The notes under the pieces were generated by a model, which searched no databases, had not been told where the DNA came from, and saw only the letters and a list, made by a program, of their open reading frames with translations. 64,000 nt of DNA from Janthinobacterium sp. GW458P (GTDB lineage Bacteria > Pseudomonadota > Gammaproteobacteria > Burkholderiales > Burkholderiaceae_D), in the NCBI RefSeq assembly GCF_002127585.1, contig NZ_NEGZ01000013.1, forward strand, positions 1 through 64,000, in the 5' to 3' direction. A program made the position numbers and the translations under genes. This document shows positions 16,988 through 25,876 of the stretch, in pieces. Numbering within the stretch: position 1 is the first letter of the stretch; every line of letters starts with the position of its first letter.

Positions 16988-18364
16988 ATGGACAAGCACC
17001 ATACTGCCAGAGATAGCCATCAGGCATATATCTGGTTTCGCACGGCGGCCGAGCAGGGCAATCCCTATGCCCAGTTCAACCTGGGGCTGATGTACAAGAA
17101 GGGCGAGGGCGTGCCGCATGACGACGCGCGCGCCTTCGTCTGGCTGCGCCTGGCGGCGCTGCAGGGGCTGGCCTTCGCGCAGAATCACCTGGGCGCCCTG
17201 TATTACCACGGGCGCGGCGTGGCGCAGAGCGACGACGAGGCCGTGCTGTGGTTCCGCCGCGCGGCGGCCCAGGGTGATGCCTCGGCGCAGCAAAACCTGG
17301 GGCAGATGTACCGCAAGGGGCGCGGCGTGCTGCAAAGCGACGAGCTGGCCCTGGCGTGGTTTTACCGCGCTTCCGAACAGGGCGTGGCCAGCGCGCAGTC
17401 GCTGCTGGGCGAAGCCTATGCGCAGGGCCTGGGCGCGAAAAAAAACGATGCGCTGGCCCTGGCCTGGTTCCGCAAGGCGGCCCTGCAGGGCGACGCCCAG
17501 GCGCAGCTGAACCTGGGCCTCGTCTACAAGCGGGGCCAGGGCGTGGCGCAAAGCGATGCGCAGGCCGTCGCCTGGTTCCGCCAGGCGGCCGCGCAAGGCC
17601 TGGCGGTGGCGCAGCGGCAACTGGGCGTCGCGTATGCGGAAGGCCGGGGCGTGGCGCCCGACCAGCTGCGCGCCTTTGCCTGGCTGCAGCGCGCGGCCGA
17701 GCAGGACGATGCCGACGCCCAGTTCAACCTGGGCGTGATGCTGGCGCGGGGCCAGGGCGTGGACAAGGACGAGGCGCGCGCCGTCGCCTGGTACCGCCGC
17801 GCCGCCCTGCAGGGCCATTGCATGGCGCAATACAATCTGGGCGGCATGTACGCGGGCGGACGCGGCATCGCCCGCGACTTGCACCAGGCGCTCGAATGGT
17901 ACGCCCGGGCCGCCGCCCAGGGCGCGTCGAACGCCCAGTTCAACCTGGGCGTGATGTACGCCAACGGCCAGGGCGTGAGCCGCGACGAGGCCTGCGCCGT
18001 GCGCTGGTACCGCACGGCCGCCGAGCAAGGCGACGCCAGCGCGCAGAATAACCTGGGCGTGATGTACGCGAACGGCCATGGCGTGCCGCAGGACGACGGC
18101 CTGGCCGTGCACTGGTACGCGCGCGCGGCCGAGCAGGGCCATGCGCTGGCCCAGTACAACCTGGGCGGCATGTACAACGGCGGCCGTGGCGTGGACAAGG
18201 ATGCCGTGCGCGCCTACATGTGGCTGGCGCTGTCGGCCGACGGCGGCGACGGCACGGCGGGCGGCGCCAGGGACGCCACGGCCGGCAGGCTGGCGCCCGA
18301 TGCCCTGCACGAGGCGCAGGAACTGGCGCGGCAATGGCGCCAGGCGCACCCGCCGCGCGCCTGA
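16988..18364 (+). CDS. Sel1-like repeat protein (11 repeats)
   Basis: A 458-residue alpha-solenoid made almost wholly of eleven Sel1-like repeats of about 36 residues. Each has an AxxWxxxAAxQG helix and an NLGxMYxxGxGV turn. Such proteins act as scaffolds for protein complexes in signalling or host contact. No signal peptide or membrane segment is visible, so a cytoplasmic role is likely. The start ATG at 16988 has a G-rich stretch about six bases upstream. The DNA is repetitive, and the strong codon bias creates a long open frame on the other strand that is not a gene. A short C-terminal basic tail follows the last repeat. Confidence 0.9.
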   Translation: MDKHHTARDSHQAYIWFRTAAEQGNPYAQFNLGLMYKKGEGVPHDDARAFVWLRLAALQGLAFAQNHLGALYYHGRGVAQSDDEAVLWFRRAAAQGDASAQQNLGQMYRKGRGVLQSDELALAWFYRASEQGVASAQSLLGEAYAQGLGAKKNDALALAWFRKAALQGDAQAQLNLGLVYKRGQGVAQSDAQAVAWFRQAAAQGLAVAQRQLGVAYAEGRGVAPDQLRAFAWLQRAAEQDDADAQFNLGVMLARGQGVDKDEARAVAWYRRAALQGHCMAQYNLGGMYAGGRGIARDLHQALEWYARAAAQGASNAQFNLGVMYANGQGVSRDEACAVRWYRTAAEQGDASAQNNLGVMYANGHGVPQDDGLAVHWYARAAEQGHALAQYNLGGMYNGGRGVDKDAVRAYMWLALSADGGDGTAGGARDATAGRLAPDALHEAQELARQWRQAHPPRA

Positions 18365-18454
18365 TGCGGCGCTGCGGCACCCATGCGATAATTGCCGTTC
18401 AGAATGCCCATCGACGGGGCATGGAGCATGAGACGGCACAATGAAAGGTGGAGC

Positions 18455-18931
18455 ATGGTGAGGCAGGCAGGCGAAGATGCATCTGAACAAAAGGTCATCG
18501 ATGACATCGCTACATATGGCTGGCATTGCGTACATATCGGCGGCGACGAAGAAGGGCCCGGCTACACGTTCACGATAGGCGCTTGCCACAGCTTCGGCCT
18601 GCCCGAATTCCTCATCATGGGCTTGCCGCAGGCGACGGCCCAGCAGATCGTCGACGTGGCGCTCGACGCCGCGCGCAGCGGCGCCATCGCGGATTTTACG
18701 CAGACCACGGGCGCCCTGCTCGAGGGCCACCCATGCGCGTTCGTGCGCGTGCCCGAGGCGCGCTACCGCGACTGGGTCGGCTATGCGCGCTGGTATTACC
18801 AGGGCAATGATTTTACCTTGTACCAGATCGTCTGGCCGTCGCGCGACGGCCATTTTCCGTGGGATGCGGGAGCCAGCGCCGCGTACGTGGCCAGCCAGCC
18901 GCTGCTGGGGCCGGCGCCGCGGCAGGACTGA
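18455..18931 (+). CDS. DUF4262 domain protein
   Basis: A 158-residue soluble protein. The DUF4262 features are the opening IDDIATYGWHCVHIGGDEEGPGYTFT block, the SFGLPEFLIMGLP segment, and RYRDWVGYARWYYQG plus YQIVWPSRDGHFPW near the end. Function unknown; the domain is common in proteobacteria and actinobacteria. The ATG at 18455 follows AAAGGTGGAG and is better than the longer frame from 18392. Its stop overlaps the ATG of the next gene by one base, so the two are coupled. Confidence 0.85.
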   Translation: MVRQAGEDASEQKVIDDIATYGWHCVHIGGDEEGPGYTFTIGACHSFGLPEFLIMGLPQATAQQIVDVALDAARSGAIADFTQTTGALLEGHPCAFVRVPEARYRDWVGYARWYYQGNDFTLYQIVWPSRDGHFPWDAGASAAYVASQPLLGPAPRQD

Positions 18932-19380
18932 TGCCGGCCATGGCGCCTGTCGCCTTCACTTTCTTTACCGATACGGCCACCCTGTGCGTATTCGATCCTG
19001 CCGGCCTGCGCCACAAGCTCGACGATGACTGCGACTGGTGGAGCCTCCCCTGCGCGGAACTGGCGGCCGTCAACGCCGGCCAGGCGGCGTTTTTCAATCT
19101 GGGCGGCGACGGCGCGTATGCGCTGGAGGTGCTGGCCGGACTGGCCGATCCGCAGGCGAGCGTGCATCTCGCCGTCGTCTCGGGCCGCGTCTTCATCGGC
19201 GCCGGCGAGGACGTCACGGGCGGCGGCCTGGAGCCGGACGCGGCCTGTAGCGGCCTGTTCATGGACTTGCCCCCGGGCGGCTACCGGATACTGGCGCGGC
19301 GCGACGGCGCGCGCATCAGCCTGGCATTCCTGCCCGATGCGCGCAGCCGCAATGCATTTGCCGGCCTCGTGCGCATCTGA
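18931..19380 (+). CDS. Hypothetical protein, 149 residues, coupled to the DUF4262 gene
   Basis: A soluble beta-rich protein. It opens with FTFFTDTATLCVFDPAGLRHKL, then CDWWSLPCAELAAVNAG and a second half with SGRVFIGAGEDVTGGG, GLFMDLPPGGYRILARRDG and SLAFLPDAR. This could be a DUF6386-type protein, but I am not sure of that name. The start ATG overlaps the DUF4262 stop, which strongly supports a joint role for the two. Function unknown. Confidence 0.7.
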   Translation: MPAMAPVAFTFFTDTATLCVFDPAGLRHKLDDDCDWWSLPCAELAAVNAGQAAFFNLGGDGAYALEVLAGLADPQASVHLAVVSGRVFIGAGEDVTGGGLEPDAACSGLFMDLPPGGYRILARRDGARISLAFLPDARSRNAFAGLVRI

Positions 19381-19398
19381 TCCCCGTTCCGCCGCCGG

Positions 19399-21294
19399 CT
19401 ACCGGCCCTGGCGCCGGTCCAGGAACAGGCTGTTGCCGTGGATTTTCTTTGCCTGTTTCTTCGCTTCCGCCGCCTGCGTGGCGATCTGGTGGTGCGTGTA
19501 GTACTGGTGCGCCTCGACCTTGATCACGCCCAGCGACAGGCTGATCAGTGAATAAAACACTTTCTTGCCCTGCCGGTCTTCGCTGATGTAGCCGCCCCGT
19601 TCGCAGTCGCCCGTGCTGTAATAGGCGAGGATGGCGGCGGCAAAGCGCTCCAGCATGGCCTGGCAGCGCGCTTCCCAGTCCTCGCTCTGGAACAGGATCA
19701 TGAAATCGTCGCCGCCGATGTGGCCGATGAAGTCGCGGTTGGGGTCGCAATGGCCGCTGAGGATTTCTCCCGTCAGCTGGATCACGTCGTCGCCCTTGCG
19801 GTAGCCGTACACGTCGTTGAAGGGCTTGAAGTGGTCGAGGTCGCAATAGCAGACCCAGAAGCGGCTGCCGCTGTGCAATAAGCGGTCGATGTGCTCGTTG
19901 ATGGGCACGTTGCCGGGCAGCTGCGTCAGCGGGTTGGCGTAGCGGGCCGCGTTGATCTGCATCTGCGTGATTTCGCGCATCAGGTCGTGTCCCGTGCCCA
20001 TGCCCAGGTAGCGGCCATGTTCGGTGATGATGAAGCCGTTGAACAGGTGGTGGGCGTCGGACTGCACCATGGTGTAGCTGAGTTCCTGCAAGCTCGTCTC
20101 GTGGTCGGCGATCAGGGGATTGGCGTCCATGAACAGGCTGCACGATTTCCTGCCGTACAGTTCGCGCTGGTAGGGGCGGGCGAAGTGATCGATCATTTCG
20201 AAGCGGCTGATCAGACCCAGCGGCACGCCGTCGTCGACGACGGGAATGATCATCAGCTTCGGTTCCTTCAGGAAAATGTCGTACACCTCGTTATTGTTCC
20301 TGTCCGGCGAGACGGCCGCCACCTTGTTCAGCAGCTTGCGGATGGTGGCGCCGTTCTTTTCCAGGCTGCTGCGCTGCGGATACACGGCCACGCCGTTGCG
20401 CCCCAGCGCCTGCACCACTTCGGCCGGCAGCGCGCGCGCCGGCACCATGTTCGGCCGTCCCAGGTGATAGCCCTGGCCGAAGGCCACGCCCAGGTCGCGC
20501 AGCACCAGCAATTCCGTCTGCGCCTCGATGCCTTCGGCGATCACCAGCGTGCCCGATTTTTCCGCGATTTCCTGGATCGAGCGCACGAATTGCAGCTTCA
20601 CGGGGTCGTTGTTGATGCCCTGGATGAAATGCATGTCGATCTTGACGTACTCAGGCCGCAGTTCCGACCACAGGCGCAGGCTGGAAAAACCTTCGCCCAG
20701 GTCGTCGATGGCGATCTGGAAGCCCATGTTGCGGTAGTGCAGCACTGCTTCGCGCATCAGCTCGTAGTCATACGTGGGCTGGTTTTCCGTCAGTTCGATG
20801 ATGACGCGGTCCGGGTTGATGCCGATGTGCTCGATATATTCGAGGGTTTCGCCATGGCGCGCATTGCGCAGCAACAAACATTCCGGGCTGACGTTGAGGA
20901 ATAGTTTTCCTGGTAGTTGCAGTTCAGCAAAGCGCTCGAGCACCACCTGGCGGCACAGGTGTTCCACTTCCAGGGTCAGGTCGTGTGCGCGCGCCACCTT
21001 GAACAGATTCATCGGCGCATGCAGGGGACTGTCGGACGGCCCCCGTATCAAGCCTTCGTAACCGATGATTTCCCCGCTGTGCATGTGGATGATGGGCTGG
21101 AACAGGGCGCTCAGCTTGCGTTCGGCCAGGATCTCGTGCAGCGCGTCCGTTCCCTCGATGCCCGTGGCGGCGGGCGGTTTCAGGTAAGCCACATTCGATG
21201 GCGGCGCGGCGGCCGGCGCGGCGGGGGCGGTGGGGAGGGCGAGAGTGTGCATAGGAGGACGTGGGGGCATGGCCGCTGGACGGGCCATGAACAT
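19399..21294 (-). CDS. EAL-CBS-GGDEF protein (cyclic di-GMP signalling)
   Basis: A protein of about 631 residues with an EAL phosphodiesterase domain first, a CBS-pair region in the middle and a GGDEF domain last. EAL marks are YEGLIRGP in place of EALLR, NVSPECLL, IIELTENQ, IDDLGEGFSSLR, VKIDMHF, VIAEGIE and FGQGYHLGRP, so most metal ligands are kept. The CBS part has IIPVVDDGVPLGLIS and GFIITEHGRYLGMG. The GGDEF motif is HIGGDDF and the substrate motif CDLDHFKPFNDVYGY is intact, so it could make c-di-GMP. No membrane segment follows the chosen start. The start is unsure: ATG 21294, 21288 and 21252 are all possible, and none has a good ribosome site. Confidence 0.88.
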   Translation of the reverse strand: MFMARPAAMPPRPPMHTLALPTAPAAPAAAPPSNVAYLKPPAATGIEGTDALHEILAERKLSALFQPIIHMHSGEIIGYEGLIRGPSDSPLHAPMNLFKVARAHDLTLEVEHLCRQVVLERFAELQLPGKLFLNVSPECLLLRNARHGETLEYIEHIGINPDRVIIELTENQPTYDYELMREAVLHYRNMGFQIAIDDLGEGFSSLRLWSELRPEYVKIDMHFIQGINNDPVKLQFVRSIQEIAEKSGTLVIAEGIEAQTELLVLRDLGVAFGQGYHLGRPNMVPARALPAEVVQALGRNGVAVYPQRSSLEKNGATIRKLLNKVAAVSPDRNNNEVYDIFLKEPKLMIIPVVDDGVPLGLISRFEMIDHFARPYQRELYGRKSCSLFMDANPLIADHETSLQELSYTMVQSDAHHLFNGFIITEHGRYLGMGTGHDLMREITQMQINAARYANPLTQLPGNVPINEHIDRLLHSGSRFWVCYCDLDHFKPFNDVYGYRKGDDVIQLTGEILSGHCDPNRDFIGHIGGDDFMILFQSEDWEARCQAMLERFAAAILAYYSTGDCERGGYISEDRQGKKVFYSLISLSLGVIKVEAHQYYTHHQIATQAAEAKKQAKKIHGNSLFLDRRQGR

Positions 21295-21588
21295 GTTGCC
21301 GATAATAAAGATGAAATATGACAGCTTGATGAAATGTATTTGCTTTTGACAATGTTTCTTGCCTGTCCGCCAATCGTCCGCAGTTTGCCGATAGCGGCCA
21401 AAAACGCGATTTATCACGGTCTAGTCCGTGCATCACCCAAATAAAAGATGGCAATTGTGCCGGATAACTGTGTTTTAAAAGTGCCAATCCGCGCTATGAT
21501 TTCTCTTGGCGAAAGTCAACATGGGCAGCCGCGGCGTCTGGCAGAGCCGCCTGCTTTCCTCGACATCCAACAATGAGACAAACAACCC

Positions 21589-23772
21589 ATGCAATTACGT
21601 AGTGCAACCCTCATATTCAGCATGCTGGCCGCTTTCGGTGGCAATGCCATGGCGCAATCCTGCCCGGCCGGCGACGGCGCTCCCGTGACTTATCCTGTGA
21701 GCAAAAAAGTCGACCAGCAAGACAGCTACTTCGGCACCACCATCGCCGACCCTTACCGCTGGCTGGAAGACGCCAACAGCGCCGAGACGGGCGAGTGGGT
21801 GGCGGCGCAAAACAAGCTGACGCAATCGTACCTGGGCACCATCCCCGAGCGCGCGGCGATCAAGCAGCGCCTGACCCGGCTGTGGAACTATGAGCGTTTC
21901 TCTACGCCAACGAAGCAGGGCGGCCGCTATTTCTACAGCCGCAACGACGGCTTGCAGAACCAGGCCGTGCTGTACACGGTGAAAAAGCTGACGGACGAGC
22001 CCCGTTTGCTGCTGGACCCGAACACCCTGTCCACCGACGGCACGGTGGCGCTGGCCGGCACCTCGATCAGCCCGAACGGCAAATACCTGGCCTACGCCAC
22101 GTCCGCCTCCGGTTCCGACTGGAACGAGTGGAAAGTGCGCGACATCGAATCGGGCAAGGATTTGACGGACCACATCAAGTGGGCCAAGTTCTCGGGCGCC
22201 TCGTGGACCAAGGACAACACCGGTTTCTTCTACAGCCGCTATGACGCGCCGAACGAAGCCACCAAGCTGGCCGATATTAATTACTTCCAGAAATTGTATT
22301 TCCACAAGATCGGCACGCCGCAAAGCGATGACGTGCTCGTCTTCGACCGTCCCGACCAGAAGGAATGGGCGTTTGGCGGCAGCACCGTCAGCGATGACGG
22401 CAATTACCTGATCATCACGGCCACGCAGGGCACGGAACGCAAGAACCGCATCTTCTACAAGGACTTGCGCCAGAAGAACGCCAAGGTCGTCGGCTTGCTG
22501 GAAGCGTTCGACGCATCGTACTCGTTCATCGACAATGACGGCCCCGTGTTCTTCTTCAAGACGGACAACAAGGCGCCGAAATCGCGCGTGATCGCCATCG
22601 ATACGCGCAAACCTGCGCCCGCCGACTGGAAGGAAATCGTGCCGCAGGCGGCGGAAACCCTGGTTGCCGTCAACCTGATCAACAACCAGCTGGTGCTCGA
22701 TTACTTGAAGGATGCGCAAACGCAAATCAAGATCGTCGACCTGAATGGCAAGCTGGTGCGCGAAGTGGCCTTGCCGGGCATCGGTTCGGCCGGTGGTTTC
22801 GCGGGCAAGCGTGGCGACACGGAAACGTTTTACTCGTTCACCAGCTTCACGACGCCGGCGACCATCTACCGCTACGACATGAAATCGGGCAAGAGCAGCG
22901 TGTACCGCCAGCCGAAGGTCGATTTCGACCCGAACGCCTTTGAAACGCGCCAGCAATTCTTCACCAGCCGCGACGGTACCAAGGTGCCGATGTTCATCGT
23001 CTCGAAAAAAGGCATGAAGCTCGACGGCTCCAACCCGACCTATCTGTACGGCTATGGCGGCTTCAACGTGTCGCTGACGCCGAGCTTCTCCGTGGCAAAT
23101 CTTGCCTGGGTGGAAATGGGCGGCGTCTACGTGATGGCCAACCTGCGCGGCGGCGGAGAATACGGCGAAGCCTGGCATCAGGCTGGCACCAAGCTGAACA
23201 AGCAAAACGTCTTCGACGATTTCATCGGCGCGGCGCAATGGCTGGTAGACAACAAGGTCACCTCGCCATCGAAGCTGGCGATCGGCGGCGGCAGCAACGG
23301 CGGCCTGCTGGTCGGTGCGGCCATGACGCAGCGTCCGGACCTGTTCGCCGCGGCCATCCCGCAGGTGGGCGTGCTCGACATGTTGCGTTTCCACAAGTTC
23401 ACCGTGGGCTGGGGCTGGGTGCCTGACTATGGTTCGTCGGACGATGCCGAACAGTTCAAGGCGCTGGTGAAATACTCGCCGCTGCACAACCTGAAGGCGG
23501 GCGGCTGCTATCCGGCCACCATGATCACGACGGCCGACCATGACGACCGCGTCGTGCCTGCCCACAGCTTCAAGTTCGCCGCCGCCGCCCAGGCAGCGCA
23601 AGGCGGCGCGGCACCCGTGCTGATTCGCATCGACAGCAAAGCCGGCCACGGCGCCGGCAAGCCGACGACCAAGCAGATCGAAGAAGTGGCCGACCGCTGG
23701 GGCTTCCTCAGCCGTTCGCTGAAGATGGCGCCGGTGACGGCGGCTGAGCCGGCCAAGGTGGCGGCGCAGTAA
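21589..23772 (+). CDS. Prolyl oligopeptidase family protease (S9A), exported
   Basis: A 727-residue serine peptidase with an N-terminal signal peptide (ATLIFSMLAAFGGNAMA, cleavage before QSCPAG), so it acts in the periplasm or outside. The beta-propeller spans about residues 80-440. The catalytic alpha/beta hydrolase domain holds the serine in GGGSNGGLLVG, the aspartate in TADHDDRVVPAHS and the histidine in KAGHGAGKP. YLYGYGGF and LRGGGEYGEAWHQAG are further family motifs. It cleaves short peptides after proline. A terminator follows directly, so it is a single-gene unit. GC and codon use match the core genome. Confidence 0.95.
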   Translation: MQLRSATLIFSMLAAFGGNAMAQSCPAGDGAPVTYPVSKKVDQQDSYFGTTIADPYRWLEDANSAETGEWVAAQNKLTQSYLGTIPERAAIKQRLTRLWNYERFSTPTKQGGRYFYSRNDGLQNQAVLYTVKKLTDEPRLLLDPNTLSTDGTVALAGTSISPNGKYLAYATSASGSDWNEWKVRDIESGKDLTDHIKWAKFSGASWTKDNTGFFYSRYDAPNEATKLADINYFQKLYFHKIGTPQSDDVLVFDRPDQKEWAFGGSTVSDDGNYLIITATQGTERKNRIFYKDLRQKNAKVVGLLEAFDASYSFIDNDGPVFFFKTDNKAPKSRVIAIDTRKPAPADWKEIVPQAAETLVAVNLINNQLVLDYLKDAQTQIKIVDLNGKLVREVALPGIGSAGGFAGKRGDTETFYSFTSFTTPATIYRYDMKSGKSSVYRQPKVDFDPNAFETRQQFFTSRDGTKVPMFIVSKKGMKLDGSNPTYLYGYGGFNVSLTPSFSVANLAWVEMGGVYVMANLRGGGEYGEAWHQAGTKLNKQNVFDDFIGAAQWLVDNKVTSPSKLAIGGGSNGGLLVGAAMTQRPDLFAAAIPQVGVLDMLRFHKFTVGWGWVPDYGSSDDAEQFKALVKYSPLHNLKAGGCYPATMITTADHDDRVVPAHSFKFAAAAQAAQGGAAPVLIRIDSKAGHGAGKPTTKQIEEVADRWGFLSRSLKMAPVTAAEPAKVAAQ

Positions 23773-23811
23773 ATCGGTGCAGTAATGCTGTACTTGCTGT
23801 AAGGTAAAGAG

Positions 23812-23840
23812 CGCGGGCGCAGTTGGCCCGCGTTTTTTTT
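23812..23840 (+). terminator. Rho-independent terminator of the S9 peptidase gene
   Basis: The seven-base stem CGCGGGC/GCCCGCG with a seven-base loop is followed by eight T. It lies 40 bases after the stop. Confidence 0.92.
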
Positions 23841-23944
23841 ATTCTACTTTCAATAATTTCCTTGCTGAGATGATGTTTCTAAAATAAATAAAGTATGATT
23901 GAGTTAATTTATGAGTAATTTAAAATTAACGGGTGATTTTAATA

Positions 23945-24949
23945 ATGAAAAAAGTTTTGTGGGTGAAATTTGGTTGGTCCGACTATTATCGAGGCGAGCC
24001 AGTTGATGGAAATTTTAGTTGGCTAAAAGGCAAAAAAAATAGCAAGATAAGAGGGCCGGGACATGAAGCTTTTAATTTTAATCCTGGTCCCGACGGAAGA
24101 TTTTACTGCTATGTTCCGCCACAAAATAAGCTATATACCCCCTCAAATAATGATCCAGATGGTTGGACCGTTATTTGTCTGGCGAAAAATCCGAAACATA
24201 AGGGTATCCATATCGTCGGTTGGTATGAGAATGCTACATTACATGGGGAATGGCTGGCACCGCCTGCCGGTGTCATGAGCCAGCGCGGTGAATCCGGAAG
24301 CCCAGGCTACGATTGGTCATATTGCATAAGCAGTAAGAACGTGCATATTGTTCCGCCAGAATACCGAACTAGGCCATTCTCTGATCCTACCGTAAGGCAG
24401 GGGAAATATTCTTTTTTGGCGGGGCCAGACGTCGATACGAATGAAAGCAAGAAACGTGTTCTTCATCTCCTCGAAAGCAGAATAAAGGAGTTGGCTCCGT
24501 TTGCGGTCAAAAATCCTGACGATGAAAAGTTGCCCAATCCCGAGCTTGATGCTGCTGATCCCTTGAAAGGTTTTGGTACAGCTGAACATCGGAAAAAAGT
24601 TGAGATGGCGGCGGAGCGTGTCGTTATCGAATATTATGCGAAACGGGGATTTACATGCAAACGCGTCACGCACTTGCCTTGTGGTTACGATTTCGCTTTT
24701 ACAAAGGGGAAGTTGAATCTGCATGTGGAGGTCAAAGGGACAGCCGGTCCTTCGCCCCAGTTCTTTCTTACCAGAAATGAGCATAGAAAGGGGCTGCAGT
24801 CCAATTCATCTTGGCGTCTTGCGATGGTCACATCTGCATTGTCAGCTACACCGGGTATTAATGTATATGATGCAGCTGAACTGGCAAAGGTATTTGACTT
24901 GGCGCCCTATGTATACATAGGAACGTTTATTCCCGTTCCAAGCAATTGA
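23945..24949 (+). CDS. DUF3883 (NOV C-terminal-like) putative nuclease-fold protein, AT-rich
   Basis: A 334-residue protein with a DUF3883 domain at about residues 220-320. The core RVVIEYYAKRGF, GYDFAF and LHVEVKG reads as a PD-(D/E)xK-like site with Asp249, Glu262 and Lys264. The N-terminal 150 residues (KVLWVKFGWSDYYRG, WTVICLAKNPKHKGIHIVGWY) look like a separate recognition domain that I cannot name. DUF3883 domains often occur in restriction and other defence proteins. Base composition is far more AT-rich than any neighbour, and the gene lies alone between a terminator and a convergent operon, both of which suggest recent transfer. The ATG at 23945 has GGGTGA eight bases upstream. Confidence 0.82.
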   Translation: MKKVLWVKFGWSDYYRGEPVDGNFSWLKGKKNSKIRGPGHEAFNFNPGPDGRFYCYVPPQNKLYTPSNNDPDGWTVICLAKNPKHKGIHIVGWYENATLHGEWLAPPAGVMSQRGESGSPGYDWSYCISSKNVHIVPPEYRTRPFSDPTVRQGKYSFLAGPDVDTNESKKRVLHLLESRIKELAPFAVKNPDDEKLPNPELDAADPLKGFGTAEHRKKVEMAAERVVIEYYAKRGFTCKRVTHLPCGYDFAFTKGKLNLHVEVKGTAGPSPQFFLTRNEHRKGLQSNSSWRLAMVTSALSATPGINVYDAAELAKVFDLAPYVYIGTFIPVPSN

Positions 24950-25003
24950 GCGATATTTTAAAGTTTAAAGGTCGAGTTGATGGCCATTTTGGGGCGGGCC
25001 AGG

Positions 25004-25876
25004 TCACGGCAACGGCGCAATTCTCGCCAATACCCCCTCCCCAAACACCGTCTGGAACGGCAAATCTTTGCGCTGCGCATAGCCGATATAGCAGTCGCAC
25101 TTGAAGCGCGGGCAGGCGCGTTCCTGCAGCATGTCGGCCAGGTCATCCGCATATAAATTCCCCAGCCGCTCGGGCACGAAGTGGCAGCGCGCCAGTTCGC
25201 CATCGCCATCGACGGACAGCGACGCTTCGCCCGCCAGGCACGGTTTGTTGCGCGAGGGCGAAGGGCGGCGGTTTTGCGCGAACCACGGGTCGACGGCGTC
25301 GAGCCAGGCCAGATCTTCCCCACTGTAATAGCCGGGGCCGCGGCGGTCGTAGGCGTTCAGCCACAGGTAGACGTGGGCCGGCAAGGCCGCGCGCAGGGCG
25401 CCGATGGCGTCCAGGTGTTCGTTCATGGCCACCACGCCGACGGAATAGCGCACGCCCATGGCATCGAGCTTCGCGCAGCGGTCGAGAAAGCGGGCCAAGG
25501 TCGTCTGGTCCGGGTGGTAGGTGCACCACAGGCCGACCTTTTCCAGGCCGTCCATGCTCTCCAGCCAGTTCAATGGGCCGGACAGATTCGTTTGCAGCGC
25601 CACCTGGCGCACGTGGGGCAGCGCCGCCAGTGTCTGCATCGCGCTCCGGTAGTGGCGCCGCACCAGCGCCTCGCCCCAGGGCGTAAACAGCACGCCGATG
25701 GGGCGCGCTTGCGCCGCCACCCAGCCGGTAAAACGCGCCACCTCGCGCGCGTCGCGGGCCAGCGCGGCGCGGCTGTCGCGCTTCTTGGCGAACGGGCAGT
25801 AGCCGCAGGCGTAGTTGCAGCTCGAAAGCGTGCCCCGGTACAGCAGCGACAGCGTTGGCGCTTGCGCCGTCAGCAC
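25004..25876 (-). CDS. STM4011 family radical SAM protein
   Basis: A 290-residue radical SAM enzyme, last gene of the STM4015-4011 operon. The [4Fe-4S] cluster motif is CNYACGYC near residue 20, followed by PFAKKRD. Central TIM-barrel strands are IGVLFTPWGEALV, VALQTNLSG and VGLWCTYHPDQTTL. The C-terminal half has extra cysteines (NKPCLAGEASL, LARCHFVP, RACPRFKCDCYIGY), which may bind an auxiliary cluster in a SPASM-like manner. The GTG start at 25876 overlaps the STM4012 stop (GTGCTGA) and has GAAGGCGG upstream. Reaction unknown. The extra cysteines recall peptide-modifying radical SAM enzymes, which is an inference. Confidence 0.88.
   Translation of the reverse strand: MLTAQAPTLSLLYRGTLSSCNYACGYCPFAKKRDSRAALARDAREVARFTGWVAAQARPIGVLFTPWGEALVRRHYRSAMQTLAALPHVRQVALQTNLSGPLNWLESMDGLEKVGLWCTYHPDQTTLARFLDRCAKLDAMGVRYSVGVVAMNEHLDAIGALRAALPAHVYLWLNAYDRRGPGYYSGEDLAWLDAVDPWFAQNRRPSPSRNKPCLAGEASLSVDGDGELARCHFVPERLGNLYADDLADMLQERACPRFKCDCYIGYAQRKDLPFQTVFGEGVLARIAPLP

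Noticed and set aside
16988-18364. Possible tandem DNA repeat array
   Set aside because: The repetition comes from Sel1 protein repeats that vary in DNA sequence, not from identical units. There is no CRISPR-like spacer pattern.
16901-18853. 650-residue open frame on the minus strand across the Sel1 gene
   Set aside because: It mirrors the codon bias and 36-residue periodicity of the Sel1 repeats on the other strand and has no ribosome site or recognisable domain.
21595-23649. 684-residue frame antisense to the prolyl oligopeptidase
   Set aside because: A shadow of a real gene with an intact catalytic triad and signal peptide.
23899-23994. 31-codon frame just ahead of the DUF3883 gene
   Set aside because: It overlaps the real gene in another frame, has no good ribosome site and no likeness to a known peptide.
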